A DNA stretch of 46,070 bases from a virus: IMG/VR virus record IMGVR_UViG_3300033148_006661, positions 1-46,070 of that record, one strand, 5' to 3'. The first letter of the stretch is position 1, and every line of letters begins with the position of its first letter. The notes below the pieces were generated by a model. That model was not told the origin of the DNA, did not search any database, and saw only the letters and a list, made by a program, of their open reading frames with translations. Both the position numbers and the translations under genes were made by a program. Shown here one piece after another: positions 1-6,622 of this stretch.

Positions 1-78
1 TAATTCTTATGGTGGAGATAGACTTGCTTTACAAACTTAATCATGGGTAAAGCAAGTCTATCTCCACCATAAGAATTA
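1..78. repeat. Perfect 31-bp inverted repeat with 16-nt loop at the window edge
   Basis: Bases 1-31 are the exact reverse complement of 48-78, with bases 32-47 as loop. The inner arm and loop read on as plausible RNA-ligase codons on the minus strand, so the fold lies inside a gene. That favours a snap-back or chimera artefact at a contig end over a real telomere. The outer arm should not be trusted as genomic sequence. Confidence 0.9.
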
Positions 79-746
79 TCAACCATTTTTACTCCATTTT
101 CGTCCAAGAAGTTATCATAGCTTTTAGCTACAGTTCCTTCAATCTTATGTCCACCAAGATAACTTTCTTTGTCAAAGAACGCTTCATTTGTTTTAATAAA
201 GTCTTGCATACCACTACCATTACCAAGATAAAGTGTAGGAACTTGGTCTATTTGTAATGTCTCACACACAGCGTCATATTTTGTGTCTGCTGGATGCAGA
301 AAAGCATATTGCTCTTTATTAGCAACCATGATATCAAATACCGCCATATAGTTCTTAGGATGGCGGTCATAAGGTATTTTCTTAGGTTTAGAGCTTGGCA
401 TATATTCTCCAAAGATAGCAACTTTATGTATTGGTGCTTTGTAGTGTTTAGAAAGCATTTTAAACATATAGTCTATATCTTTAGGTCTAAACTTCGCTTC
501 TTCTTTAAAATATTTTATAGCATGACCAAACCCAGAACCTTCTTGAATATCATCAACATTTCTACTACCAAACATAAAAGTATATTCAGCGGTAGGTATT
601 CCTTCTGGTTTAAATTCTCTCGCTATCTGTATTCTAAAGTTCTCTCCATCGACCTTTTCTTGTATAAGTATATTACAATCTGATTCGAATGGATTAAAAT
701 TCACTCCACTTTTAGTTTTGTGGTCTATTTTCGGGTATTTCTTCAT
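32..746 (-). CDS. RNA ligase, Rnl2/DRB0094-like nucleotidyltransferase (C-terminus missing)
   Basis: This gene encodes an ATP-dependent RNA ligase of the covalent nucleotidyltransferase superfamily, which seals RNA ends through a lysyl-AMP intermediate. Motif I is K31-V-D-G-E-N with K31 the expected nucleophile. F-G-S-R-N follows at 59-63, motif III is F-G-E-Y at 112-115, and motif IV is E-G-T-V-A-K at 203-208. An M-I-K-F stretch read from the loop of the terminal palindrome may be the start of motif V. The frame stays open to the window edge, so the C-terminus is cut. ATG at 746 overlaps the preceding gene by 35 nt and nothing better lies upstream. Viruses often carry such ligases to counter tRNA cleavage; that role is inferred here. 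Confidence 0.85.
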
Positions 747-879
747 TTTCTTCTTCCTCTTTCCATTTCTTTTTTAATCTTTCCCAATTTTCATCTTGCA
801 TTCTTTTCCACAATACAGATGACCAATGTTCGCCAACATCTATTTGCCACCACTCTTCTTTCTTTTCTTTTTTACACAT
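712..879 (-). CDS. Small charged hypothetical protein, 55 aa
   Basis: I do not recognise this protein. It is rich in Lys, Glu and Trp (W-W near residue 10, W at 19, 24, 32 and 39) and ends in an acidic run, so a short amphipathic helix is likely. Its ATG overlaps the stop of the upstream gene by one base (TAATG), which indicates translational coupling. Its 3' end overlaps the start of the RNA ligase. The tight coupling and the clean open frame are the reasons for accepting it. Confidence 0.6.
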   Translation of the reverse strand: MCKKEKKEEWWQIDVGEHWSSVLWKRMQDENWERLKKKWKEEEENEEIPENRPQN

Positions 880-1259
880 TATCCTATTTCTCCTTCTCGT
901 TTATATTTTACGTGACGAATAAGCTTGATATATTTGTGTAAGTCTTTAGGTGACTTCTGTAAAATCTTTCCAGTGTTAGAAAGCTTGTAAGCAATCATAC
1001 CATTCTGCATGGCAACAAAATCCCAAGCGATGTGTTTATCATCTATGGTTCTGAAAAAAGCCGTTTCGTCTATTTCATTTATTTGATTGAATAGTTCAAA
1101 GAACTCTTCTGCGGTTTTTATCTCATACTTAAGACACTCGTTCCACTCTCTTGTCATAAGGTCTTTGATAAATATCTGTAACTTAGGCATATCTATATGG
1201 TCTACTGTCTCCAAGATGACCATTGTTGTATTAAACATATTAAGTCTTTCTTCGTCCAT
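879..1259 (-). CDS. Hypothetical protein, 126 aa, helical
   Basis: No family is recognised. The sequence predicts a mostly helical, mildly acidic soluble protein with no Cys pairs, signal peptide or membrane segment. Its ATG directly abuts the stop of the preceding zinc-knuckle gene (TAA then ATG) and its own stop overlaps the next start, so it is translated as part of the leftward polycistron. Confidence 0.75.
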   Translation of the reverse strand: MDEERLNMFNTTMVILETVDHIDMPKLQIFIKDLMTREWNECLKYEIKTAEEFFELFNQINEIDETAFFRTIDDKHIAWDFVAMQNGMIAYKLSNTGKILQKSPKDLHKYIKLIRHVKYKREGEIG

Positions 1260-1439
1260 TTATACTTCAACTCCATAAATGTTTCCACATTCTTTACAAA
1301 CATAAATTATATAGTCATTATAATATGTTCTATAACCACTATCATTTTTTACTGGTTTTCTTTCCATCTCTCGATTGTCATTAGTCTTACACAAAGGACA
1401 ATCATATCTTTTTTTCCACTCTGTTTCCCAGTCATCCAT
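1260..1439 (-). CDS. Small zinc-ribbon protein, 59 aa
   Basis: The reading frame encodes 59 residues with C-P-L-C at about 14-17 and C-K-E-C-G at about 48-52, the spacing of a zinc ribbon with four cysteine ligands. Between them lies a basic, Tyr-rich stretch. Such proteins usually bind nucleic acid or a protein partner; no more specific role can be read. The gene abuts the start of the next gene without a gap and follows the neighbouring zinc-knuckle gene closely. Confidence 0.7.
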   Translation of the reverse strand: MDDWETEWKKRYDCPLCKTNDNREMERKPVKNDSGYRTYYNDYIIYVCKECGNIYGVEV

Positions 1440-1440
1440 T

Positions 1441-1611
1441 TTAAGTCACATCAAATACTAATGCTCTGTCTCCTAAACATTCTCTACAATTAGGGTCATT
1501 ACATGTTTTTCCTTTCGATTTATAATATTTACACCAGTCAAAATGTTCATAGTCTTGATGACAATAAGGACACTTTCTTATCTCAACCCAATCTGGTAGT
1601 TTTTCATCCAT
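1441..1611 (-). CDS. Small zinc-binding protein, 56 aa
   Basis: This 56-residue frame contains C-P-Y-C at 14-17 followed by H, then C26, C34 and C-x4-C-x2-C near 34-42, enough ligands for one or two zinc ions. It is Asp/Glu/Lys rich with no hydrophobic segment. It overlaps the upstream gene's end by eight bases. The function is unknown, but it belongs to the set of mini zinc proteins in this array. Confidence 0.7.
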   Translation of the reverse strand: MDEKLPDWVEIRKCPYCHQDYEHFDWCKYYKSKGKTCNDPNCRECLGDRALVFDVT

Positions 1612-1801
1612 CTACTTTTCTTTCTCCTTTTTTATATTCCACACAATCTTCATATGTTTCAAAAACTATAAGACTACACATGTTGTCCCATCCTTCTTTA
1701 TCATAAAACTTTTCTGCTTCTTCTATTGAAGAAAATAAAGCTACAAGCTGATATCCCCCACAATCACTACCAAATACTCCATATACGTTTTTTTCAGTCA
1801 T
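1604..1801 (-). CDS. Small DUF7336-like hypothetical protein, 65 aa
   Basis: The start is placed at ATG 1801 because a GAGGT site lies eight bases upstream; an ATG two codons earlier sits too close to it. The N-terminal half reads as V-Y-G-V-F, then a loop, then V-A-L-F-S-S-I-E-E-A-E-K-F. This strand-loop-strand-helix pattern resembles small DUF7336-type proteins common in archaea, in which a value is followed by 'FSTxEKAE'. The gene ending at 4326 has the same pattern and may be a distant paralogue. The similarity is judged by eye. Confidence 0.65.
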   Translation of the reverse strand: MTEKNVYGVFGSDCGGYQLVALFSSIEEAEKFYDKEGWDNMCSLIVFETYEDCVEYKKGERKVDG

Positions 1802-2054
1802 CTTCATCTACCTCATTGTATATCCTACCAGCTCTATCTATCCACATATAGAAACTATTTTTAACTTTAGATTTAGGCATACCACTTTCCACATCATATG
1901 AAGTTACATCGCCTTTATGTGTTACTTTAATATGACTTAACTTGTATGTTTGTTTCAACTTTCTAAAAAATCCTCTGATTTTTTCTTTTAGTGTTGGTTT
2001 CTTTCTTTTTTTCCCAACCAACAAAGGATTTATTTCCATACTTCCCATTGTCAT
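1794..2054 (-). CDS. Basic hypothetical protein, 86 aa
   Basis: The N-terminal 40 residues are strongly basic (runs of K and R, including G-K-K-R-K-K) and the rest is a short beta-rich segment ending in an acidic tail, V-D-E-D-D. The charge split suggests nucleic-acid contact, but no family is recognised. A GAGG site ending nine bases before the ATG lies within the last codons of the upstream gene, where it also encodes the R-G of that protein's C-terminal R-G-Y-M-Q. Confidence 0.65.
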   Translation of the reverse strand: MTMGSMEINPLLVGKKRKKPTLKEKIRGFFRKLKQTYKLSHIKVTHKGDVTSYDVESGMPKSKVKNSFYMWIDRAGRIYNEVDEDD

Positions 2055-2473
2055 TGCATATAGCCTCTTCTTCTTAATTCATTTAAAACCGCTTCCGCTT
2101 CTTGTTCTTCTGGGGACTTCCAAGATTCGAGTGTTATAATTATTGTGCCATCGTCTGTTATCTCATAGTTTTCTGCATATCCCTCTATTTTAAACACTCT
2201 GTCTTCATATAAACCATTTAATTCTACTTCTATGTTTTGTATTCCCATAGGACATCTATTTATAAATTCATCATACATATCAATTTTACTAATATAAGCA
2301 GTAAAAGTAGCATATCTTCCACCAACTTGTCTGTGTATTGTTCTTGGTACTCCTATTATACCACCAGTCATATAACTATTATAATCTTGATTTACATTAA
2401 GTTCTGTAACTGTACCTATTGTTTCTCCACCTAGTCTAAGTTCTGCGTTCGCACTCATATAAGTTGTCATCAT
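2051..2473 (-). CDS. Tail-tube-like beta protein outside the tail operon, 140 aa
   Basis: About residues 7-120 form a run of alternating beta strands. The opening resembles the tube-like protein at 36437 in order and spacing: L-R-L-G-G-E-T-I-G-T-V-T-E-L here against I-V-V-D-G-V-I-V-G-A-A-Q-E-I there, followed in both by a loop ending G-(I/S)-P/V and a strand pair. This suggests a gp19-type tube or tail-adaptor fold. The C-terminus is helical and ends in R-R-R-G-Y-M-Q, the motif shared by several neighbours. Its place among early-type genes is unexpected for a virion protein. The fold call is an inference from pattern. Confidence 0.55.
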   Translation of the reverse strand: MMTTYMSANAELRLGGETIGTVTELNVNQDYNSYMTGGIIGVPRTIHRQVGGRYATFTAYISKIDMYDEFINRCPMGIQNIEVELNGLYEDRVFKIEGYAENYEITDDGTIIITLESWKSPEEQEAEAVLNELRRRGYMQ

Positions 2474-2685
2474 CTTTTCTTCCTCTTCGGTTTTCTCATT
2501 GTTTTAAGTATTTCTTCAAGTAATATTGATTTCTCTTTTGCTCTCTGTTTTTGCCAGACAAGTTTCCTTCCCATAGTTTTTACATTGATTTTAGTTTGTA
2601 TTAACAGATACATATTATTTAGTTTGTGAGCTATTCTGTAATATAGTTCCTCATAATCATCATCACTAAACTTTCTATCTGTCAT
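2470..2685 (-). CDS. Basic helical hypothetical protein, 71 aa
   Basis: Not recognised. The N-terminus is acidic (D-D-D-Y-E-E) and the remainder is a long basic helix ending K-R-K-K-R, suggesting binding to nucleic acid or an acidic partner. The start overlaps the preceding stop (ATGA), and a GAGG site within the end of the upstream gene serves it. Confidence 0.65.
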   Translation of the reverse strand: MTDRKFSDDDYEELYYRIAHKLNNMYLLIQTKINVKTMGRKLVWQKQRAKEKSILLEEILKTMRKPKRKKR

Positions 2686-2864
2686 TGTATATAGCCTCTT
2701 GCTCTTAACTCTTTTAATTTCTGTTGTTTTTTCTCTAGTCTTTGTTGTTCTATTCGATGAAGTCGTCTTTCAAAAGACCTTCTCATTCCAGCTTCAAAGC
2801 TTTCGTCATGTAACACTTCTTTTAACTGTTTAATCAGTTCATATGTTAGACCAGTCACCATCAT
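2682..2864 (-). CDS. Coiled-coil hypothetical protein with R-G-Y-I-Q tail, 60 aa
   Basis: The protein is one long charged helix rich in K, E, R and Q, with heptad-like leucines from about residue 5 to 50, so a coiled-coil dimer is likely. It ends in E-L-R-A-R-G-Y-I-Q. I place the start at ATG 2864, which overlaps the upstream stop as TGATG; a GTG one codon earlier is also in frame. No function is recognised. Confidence 0.65.
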   Translation of the reverse strand: MMVTGLTYELIKQLKEVLHDESFEAGMRRSFERRLHRIEQQRLEKKQQKLKELRARGYIQ

Positions 2865-2971
2865 CACCCGAATAATACACTAAACACTATAATTATAGCT
2901 GTAATAGCTCCAGTCAAGCAACCCATTAAAACTATCTCCCAGAGCTTCCATCTTTCAGTTCTGGTTTTCAT
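2864..2971 (-). CDS. Small single-span membrane protein, 35 aa
   Basis: A 35-residue frame has a basic N-terminus (M-K-T-R-T-E-R-W-K) followed by a continuous hydrophobic stretch from about residue 13 to 34, one transmembrane helix with the basic end probably cytoplasmic. It overlaps the preceding stop as ATGA and the following start as TGATG, the usual coupling in this array. It could be a holin-like or anchor peptide, but nothing in the sequence decides that. Confidence 0.6.
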   Translation of the reverse strand: MKTRTERWKLWEIVLMGCLTGAITAIIIVFSVLFG

Positions 2972-3234
2972 GGTTTCATATAACCTCTTTCTATCAAATC
3001 ATCTTCAGAACCGCGTATGGTTTTTAATACTTTTTCTCTTAACATTTCCATCATCGGATTAGGAATCATTTCATGTTCATACTCATCTGGATGTATAGAG
3101 TCTTCTTCTAACCAAGAAACTATTGGTGTTGATGCAGTTAGAATATGACTACCATTAGCAAGATGTATTTCTCTCCCTCTTTCCATTATCCTTCTTCTCC
3201 ACTCTTCAAAAGGCATCGTCTCATAATCTGTCAT
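2968..3234 (-). CDS. Hypothetical protein with C-terminal R-G-Y-M-K motif, 88 aa
   Basis: No family is recognised. It contains M-P-F-E-E-W near residue 7, echoed as V-P-F-D-E-W in the adjacent upstream gene, so the two may share a short interaction segment. The C-terminus is D-L-I-E-R-G-Y-M-K-P. The DNA for that tail also holds the AGAGGT ribosome site for the small membrane gene downstream. Confidence 0.65.
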   Translation of the reverse strand: MTDYETMPFEEWRRRIMERGREIHLANGSHILTASTPIVSWLEEDSIHPDEYEHEMIPNPMMEMLREKVLKTIRGSEDDLIERGYMKP

Positions 3235-3440
3235 CCATCTTCACTCCAATATTCAACCCACTCATCAAAAGGTACTGGTATATGTGTTTTCTTATGATAG
3301 TTTTCTAATGCTTTTAACCAACGATTAATCTCTTGCCAAGTATCTAAAAATTCTAAATCAGTAACAAGACATTTATCCTCTGGGAAATCTCCTATATATT
3401 CTTTCGCCTTCTTTAATAGTTCGTGATATTCTTCTGTCAT
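3231..3440 (-). CDS. Hypothetical protein, 69 aa
   Basis: A helical acidic protein with an aromatic C-terminal segment, P-F-D-E-W-V-E-Y-W. The start is set at ATG 3440, in the TGATG overlap with the upstream stop; another ATG lies one codon earlier. It pairs with the following gene through the shared P-F-[DE]-E-W stretch. Function unknown. Confidence 0.6.
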   Translation of the reverse strand: MTEEYHELLKKAKEYIGDFPEDKCLVTDLEFLDTWQEINRWLKALENYHKKTHIPVPFDEWVEYWSEDG

Positions 3441-3790
3441 CATATCCTCTCATCTATCATTTCATGTGCCAATATTACTGTTCTTCTTCTCACATCTTCA
3501 AATGATTGTGTTTCTGGTGTATCACATACATGTATAGTATCAAACCCATACATAAGTATCCCTTTGATGAGTGCTTTCAGAAAATCTGCCTCACCACTAA
3601 AAGTTATTTCTTCTGTAAGCATACTTGTATCTTCAACTAAGTCGCTTTTAAATTCATTGTCTTTTAATTGAACATAACCATTATGATAATAACCTATACT
3701 ATCTAAATGTAACTTTATCACGGCACACCATCTCTTCTCACCAATATATTCTACTTGGAATAGTTCAGCTATCTCAAATTCTCTACTCAT
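3440..3790 (-). CDS. Hypothetical protein, 116 aa
   Basis: The N-terminal half predicts beta strands (F-Q-V-E-Y-I-G, C-A-V-I-K-L, G-Y-V-Q-L-K) and the C-terminal half helices, a compact alpha/beta fold. There are no paired cysteines or membrane segments. It lies one base beyond the stop of the preceding gene and is co-transcribed leftward. No family was recognised. Confidence 0.65.
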   Translation of the reverse strand: MSREFEIAELFQVEYIGEKRWCAVIKLHLDSIGYYHNGYVQLKDNEFKSDLVEDTSMLTEEITFSGEADFLKALIKGILMYGFDTIHVCDTPETQSFEDVRRRTVILAHEMIDERI

Positions 3791-3791
3791 T

Positions 3792-4034
3792 TTATTCAGT
3801 CCTTTCTATATCTACTCTAAGTTTTTCTGCTACATTATGGTCTGGTAAATCTTTATCTGTTATGTATTGTAACTCTTCTCTCTCACAAAAATAATCTGAT
3901 ATTGCTTTCAAACAATCTGCCAAAGAATCATACACATCTTCCACTCTTGTAAATCCACCATATACCGCAGTCTTTATTTTCATTTTGTATTTCATCTTCT
4001 TCATCTCTTTATTCTCTTCCTTCTTTATAAACAT
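3792..4034 (-). CDS. Hypothetical protein, 80 aa or shorter (start uncertain)
   Basis: The conserved-looking part begins near M-K-I-K-T-A-V-Y-G-G and reads as strand-strand-helix (Y-D-S-L-A-D-C-L-K-A-I-S-D-Y-F), similar in outline to the DUF7336-like minis nearby. The first 20 codons hold several ATGs and a GGAAGAG site, so translation may begin at one of the internal ATGs rather than at 4034. It is the first gene after an AT-rich gap and may have its own promoter. Confidence 0.6.
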   Translation of the reverse strand: MFIKKEENKEMKKMKYKMKIKTAVYGGFTRVEDVYDSLADCLKAISDYFCEREELQYITDKDLPDHNVAEKLRVDIERTE

Positions 4035-4036
4035 TT

Positions 4037-4222
4037 TCTTTACAGTTAATCCAATTCATTAGATTTTCTTTTCATCTATTAGATATTCATTTATTTAATT
4101 AGCCATCTATTTAGGCTCTACACTCCATTACAGCCCAATTAAACGACTATTTAAATAAATAATTGTAAGATTAAACAAATATTTATTAGGACTAATGTAT
4201 TAAAAACTAATTAATTAGACGT
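4037..4222. other. AT-rich intergenic gap with leftward TATA-like boxes
   Basis: This gap holds no gene I can support. It contains TATA-like stretches readable on the minus strand (around 4090-4105 and TTATTTAAATAG around 4148-4160) and several near-copies of a TTAATTAGA/ATTAGACG word that recurs at about 13270. It probably carries a promoter that re-initiates the leftward transcript. Confidence 0.45.
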
Positions 4223-4336
4223 TTATCTAACACCATCAAAAAACTTACGAGAAATATGTCGTCTCCTTCTATTAACTAAACGAGCTAATTTTTCCCATAG
4301 TCTAACTCTTAGAAAAAGTAGTCTTCTACGTCTCAT
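4223..4336 (-). CDS. Very basic 37-aa peptide
   Basis: This short frame starts M-R-R-R-R-L-L and contains a second block N-R-R-R-R-H plus further Arg and Lys, about one third basic residues with leucines between them. An amphipathic RNA- or DNA-binding helix is plausible. It overlaps the upstream gene's end by 11 bases. Low complexity means a chance frame cannot be excluded, but its placement before an otherwise empty gap fits a last operon gene. Confidence 0.45.
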   Translation of the reverse strand: MRRRRLLFLRVRLWEKLARLVNRRRRHISRKFFDGVR

Positions 4337-4613
4337 TTTTTCTGGCTTCCTCTCGCATTTTTTTCGTCCTTTCAGCAATCATTTCGGGAGTATTGTTTCT
4401 CTGATTCCATGTATATGAATAGAATCCAGTGTAATAAATTCCGTTCAAAGTTATTTCTTCTATTTTATAACTCTTTGGAGAATAAAATCCATCATCACCA
4501 TCTTCTCTAATAACTTCTGCTAAACAAAACTCTGCTTTTTCAAATGTATCGAATATACCAAATATTGAATGGTCATCATAATCAGAAGCATCAACTATAA
4601 ATAATGTTGTCAT
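4326..4613 (-). CDS. DUF7336-like hypothetical protein, 95 aa
   Basis: It starts T-T-L-F-I-V-D-A-S-D-Y-D-D, then I-F-G-I-F-D-T-F-E-K-A-E-F-C, the pattern of small archaeal and viral proteins that report a value and then a 'FxTxEKAE' helix (DUF7336-like). A beta hairpin and a charged C-terminal helix follow. The start is set at ATG 4613 in a TGATG overlap; the codon before is TTG. Biochemical role unknown. Confidence 0.65.
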   Translation of the reverse strand: MTTLFIVDASDYDDHSIFGIFDTFEKAEFCLAEVIREDGDDGFYSPKSYKIEEITLNGIYYTGFYSYTWNQRNNTPEMIAERTKKMREEARKNET

Positions 4614-4804
4614 CAATCTATCTCCATATTAAATTCTATTTCAATGATAGAAAAAATGTTATTATAAAGTGTTCGCATAGCAACTATATAATTACGTTCA
4701 CCATAGTCATCATTAACAGCATTGATAAGTTTAGTGCCTTCAATCTCTATCGCCTCAAGAATGTTTTTCAATCCTTCCAAATACACTTCTTGATAATCAG
4801 TCAT
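4613..4804 (-). CDS. Hypothetical helical protein, 63 aa
   Basis: The start is placed at ATG 4804 because a GGTGA site lies five bases upstream; an in-frame GTG further out is the site itself. The protein is an acidic helical bundle fragment with no Cys pairs. It overlaps the end of the upstream gene by eight bases. Not recognised. Confidence 0.6.
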   Translation of the reverse strand: MTDYQEVYLEGLKNILEAIEIEGTKLINAVNDDYGERNYIVAMRTLYNNIFSIIEIEFNMEID

Positions 4805-5108
4805 CCAATTCACCAATCCTAGATAATGACTTCAAAACTCTAATCTGTTCTCTTATCCTTTTAAATGGATACCATCTATTCTTCTTTTTCTTTTCTACTT
4901 TCATTTTTCTCAATCCTTTATCATACCAATCTAAAAATTCTTTGGTCTTTTTAAATAAATCTCTAACATCATCAATGTCTAAATGTATTATTTTCTTTTC
5001 AATATGGGTTGTCTTCTTATATGATTTTAGTTCACTCCATTCTTCGATGAAATTTATGGTGATGTTACCACTTGGGGTATCATAAAACATCTCTTTTATT
5101 CTACTCAT
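4797..5108 (-). CDS. Hypothetical protein, 103 aa
   Basis: The start is set at ATG 5108 after a GGTGA ribosome site that also encodes part of the upstream protein's C-terminus. The N-terminal half predicts beta strands, the middle a helix with K-K-T-K-E-F, and then comes a strongly basic stretch (K-V-E-K-K-K-K-N-R). It may be a nucleic-acid-binding accessory protein; no family is recognised. Confidence 0.6.
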   Translation of the reverse strand: MSRIKEMFYDTPSGNITINFIEEWSELKSYKKTTHIEKKIIHLDIDDVRDLFKKTKEFLDWYDKGLRKMKVEKKKKNRWYPFKRIREQIRVLKSLSRIGELDD

Positions 5109-5301
5109 TTTTTTCACCTATCTCTTTAAAATTACGTGACATAAAATAAATAGTAAAAATATTGAAGTAAAGCATAAGCAACCACATGGTAAAGAAAAGG
5201 TCAGTTACGTCATCCCATAGTCTCCAAGACATAATTAAACAAAACATGGCTATGTTTACAACTACACTTCCTATAAAAGTATAATTAGGTTTTTTACTCA
5301 T
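5101..5301 (-). CDS. Two-span membrane protein, 66 aa
   Basis: Two hydrophobic segments are clear: about residues 8-25 (I-G-S-V-V-V-N-I-A-M-F-C) and 33-54 (F-F-T-M-W-L-L-M-L-Y-F-N-I-F). A short loop with W-D-D-V-T-D separates them and both ends are charged. This suits a small integral membrane protein of the host cell envelope. The ATG at 5301 follows GGGTGAT with four bases between. A holin-like role is possible but unproven. Confidence 0.65.
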   Translation of the reverse strand: MSKKPNYTFIGSVVVNIAMFCLIMSWRLWDDVTDLFFTMWLLMLYFNIFTIYFMSRNFKEIGEKNE

Positions 5302-5306
5302 CTTTA

Positions 5307-5492
5307 TCACCCATACTCACACTGTTGCATATAATTAGCTCCACATTTAAATGAGCAGAAGAAGTGTCTCTCTTCAAATTGACTTACCTCGTATTCTGAA
5401 GGATAGTGCCATTCTAACACAAAACAATCATATTCTTCCACCATTTTTTCACAATGTTCATATTCACATAAAATCTCATTAATTTCATCCAT
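5307..5492 (-). CDS. Small Cys-rich zinc-binding protein, 61 aa
   Basis: I start the gene at ATG 5492, overlapping the methyltransferase stop by eight bases, with AAGGATGATAA as ribosome site; the longer frame upstream lies within the methyltransferase. Cysteines include C-E-Y-E-H-C near residue 8-13 and F-F-C-S-F-K-C with a final Cys near the end. The F-C-S-x-x-C pattern resembles MYM/FLZ-type zinc fingers. The role is unknown. Confidence 0.65.
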   Translation of the reverse strand: MDEINEILCEYEHCEKMVEEYDCFVLEWHYPSEYEVSQFEERHFFCSFKCGANYMQQCEYG

Positions 5493-6120
5493 TCTTATCA
5501 TCCTTTTTAGGCCAGTTCTCGAAAATCCTCTTATAGAAGTTCTGATGAAGCTCATCAAGATTTTCTATCTTAAGGGAAATATTACCATGACTCTTAGTAT
5601 ATATATTAGTATACAATATACTTTTAGTGTTCTGATACAATAGTTCTCTCATACTGCTAAGAGTGAAACCTTTCTGAAAAGTTCCTCTGCTGGTCATAAA
5701 TCCATCTTTATATAAAGGCCATTTACCTTTACGTGCTTCAGAAACTATATGTGTCTCATCTCTTGTCTCAAGTATAAGATAAGTCCATTTTAACTTAAAC
5801 AATTCTTTAATCAATTCATCTCTTTCTTTAGGTTCAATAACATTGATGACATAAGAACAAAGAACTATATCCCAATACAAATCTTTTATATCTTTCAAAG
5901 TATCATATAATGGGAATACTCTATTGTCTATCTTGTCTTTATATTTATCATAAGCCATGACTACGAATCCTTTCTCGAAAAGGTATTTACTATTCCTTCC
6001 TTTTCCAGCTCCGTAATCAAGAACACTCAAATGCTCAGAAATATTTGGAAATTGTTCAGCAATCTTACGTGTAGCTGGACTTGGTTTGTCACCATTATAA
6101 ATTGTCTTCCAACTATTCAT
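5485..6120 (-). CDS. Class I SAM-dependent methyltransferase, 211 aa
   Basis: Motif I is V-L-D-Y-G-A-G-K-G-R-N near residues 33-43, the glycine-rich SAM loop, followed by an acidic strand end (A-Y-D) near 56. A post-motif strand V-L-C-S-Y-V-I-N-V-I with E-R-D-E-L-I near 86-103 is typical of small Rossmann-fold methyltransferases seen in phages and DNA-modification loci. No N-P-P-Y or D-P-P-Y amino-methyltransferase signature is visible, so the substrate (base, RNA or small molecule) is open. It is coupled to genes on both sides by short overlaps. Confidence 0.8.
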   Translation of the reverse strand: MNSWKTIYNGDKPSPATRKIAEQFPNISEHLSVLDYGAGKGRNSKYLFEKGFVVMAYDKYKDKIDNRVFPLYDTLKDIKDLYWDIVLCSYVINVIEPKERDELIKELFKLKWTYLILETRDETHIVSEARKGKWPLYKDGFMTSRGTFQKGFTLSSMRELLYQNTKSILYTNIYTKSHGNISLKIENLDELHQNFYKRIFENWPKKDDKNG

Positions 6121-6292
6121 CTCTATCTCCTACTTTTTCTCTATACCAGATGTCGAACTCGGCAGTAAAACCATCTATTCGGTCTTTCTTTTCCATTATC
6201 TTTTCTAGTTCTTCTATGAACTCTCTCAAGTCTTCTAAGACTTCACATTCATAATTAATAGTTCCAGTAATATGTTTAACTTTAAAGCTCAT
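6113..6292 (-). CDS. Hypothetical protein ending D-R-D-E, 59 aa
   Basis: The start is set at ATG 6292, the TGATG overlap, with an AAGGAG site eight bases upstream. The protein predicts beta-beta-helix-strand with a charged C-terminus. The last codons (G-D-R-D-E) double as the GGAGATAGAG ribosome site and ATG of the methyltransferase gene. No family recognised. Confidence 0.6.
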   Translation of the reverse strand: MSFKVKHITGTINYECEVLEDLREFIEELEKIMEKKDRIDGFTAEFDIWYREKVGDRDE

Positions 6293-6489
6293 CACCATGT
6301 CTCCTTTAAGTATTTCTTATGTTCTTCTTCTGTTGCAAAATATATCCCATCACCTTCAGTATAACCATGGTCAGCACTTATAATCCATTTAGATGTATTA
6401 CCAGAGGAATATTTTGCTGTGATTACAACATTCCATCTTCCAACACTTATTGTTACTTCTGGTGCGTTAATTTTTATTACTTCAGCCAT
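6292..6489 (-). CDS. Hypothetical beta-rich protein, 65 aa
   Basis: Residues 5-45 alternate in a way that predicts four or five short strands, followed by an acidic helix T-E-E-E-H-K-K-Y-L. It looks like a small SH3- or OB-like domain, but this is only a fold impression. Its ATG lies within the end of the upstream coiled-coil gene. Confidence 0.6.
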   Translation of the reverse strand: MAEVIKINAPEVTISVGRWNVVITAKYSSGNTSKWIISADHGYTEGDGIYFATEEEHKKYLKETW

Positions 6490-6622
6490 CTTTATCGTTC
6501 TCCAACTTGTCTAATCTTTTTTCTATATCAAGTATTTTTTCACGTATGGTTTGAATTAATTTTCCTATCATTGAAAATCCTCTGTTAATTTCTTCTATTG
6601 TTTCTCTTATTCTCATCTTCAT
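6482..6622 (-). CDS. Small coiled-coil protein, 46 aa
   Basis: The whole 46-residue product is an amphipathic helix with heptad hydrophobics (I, L) from E-T-I-E-E-I to K-R-L-D-K-L-E, so oligomerisation is likely. ATG 6622 overlaps the upstream stop (ATGA); a second ATG at 6616 is also possible. It resembles small viral coiled-coil adaptors in form only. Confidence 0.55.
   Translation of the reverse strand: MKMRIRETIEEINRGFSMIGKLIQTIREKILDIEKRLDKLENDKDG

Noticed and set aside
1-78. A real hairpin telomere or terminal inverted repeat
   Set aside because: The fold lies inside the RNA-ligase coding frame and the loop still codes plausible ligase residues, so a snap-back artefact is the simpler reading.
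294-683. Plus-strand 129-codon frame
   Set aside because: Lies entirely opposite the RNA ligase, whose motifs are clear on the minus strand.
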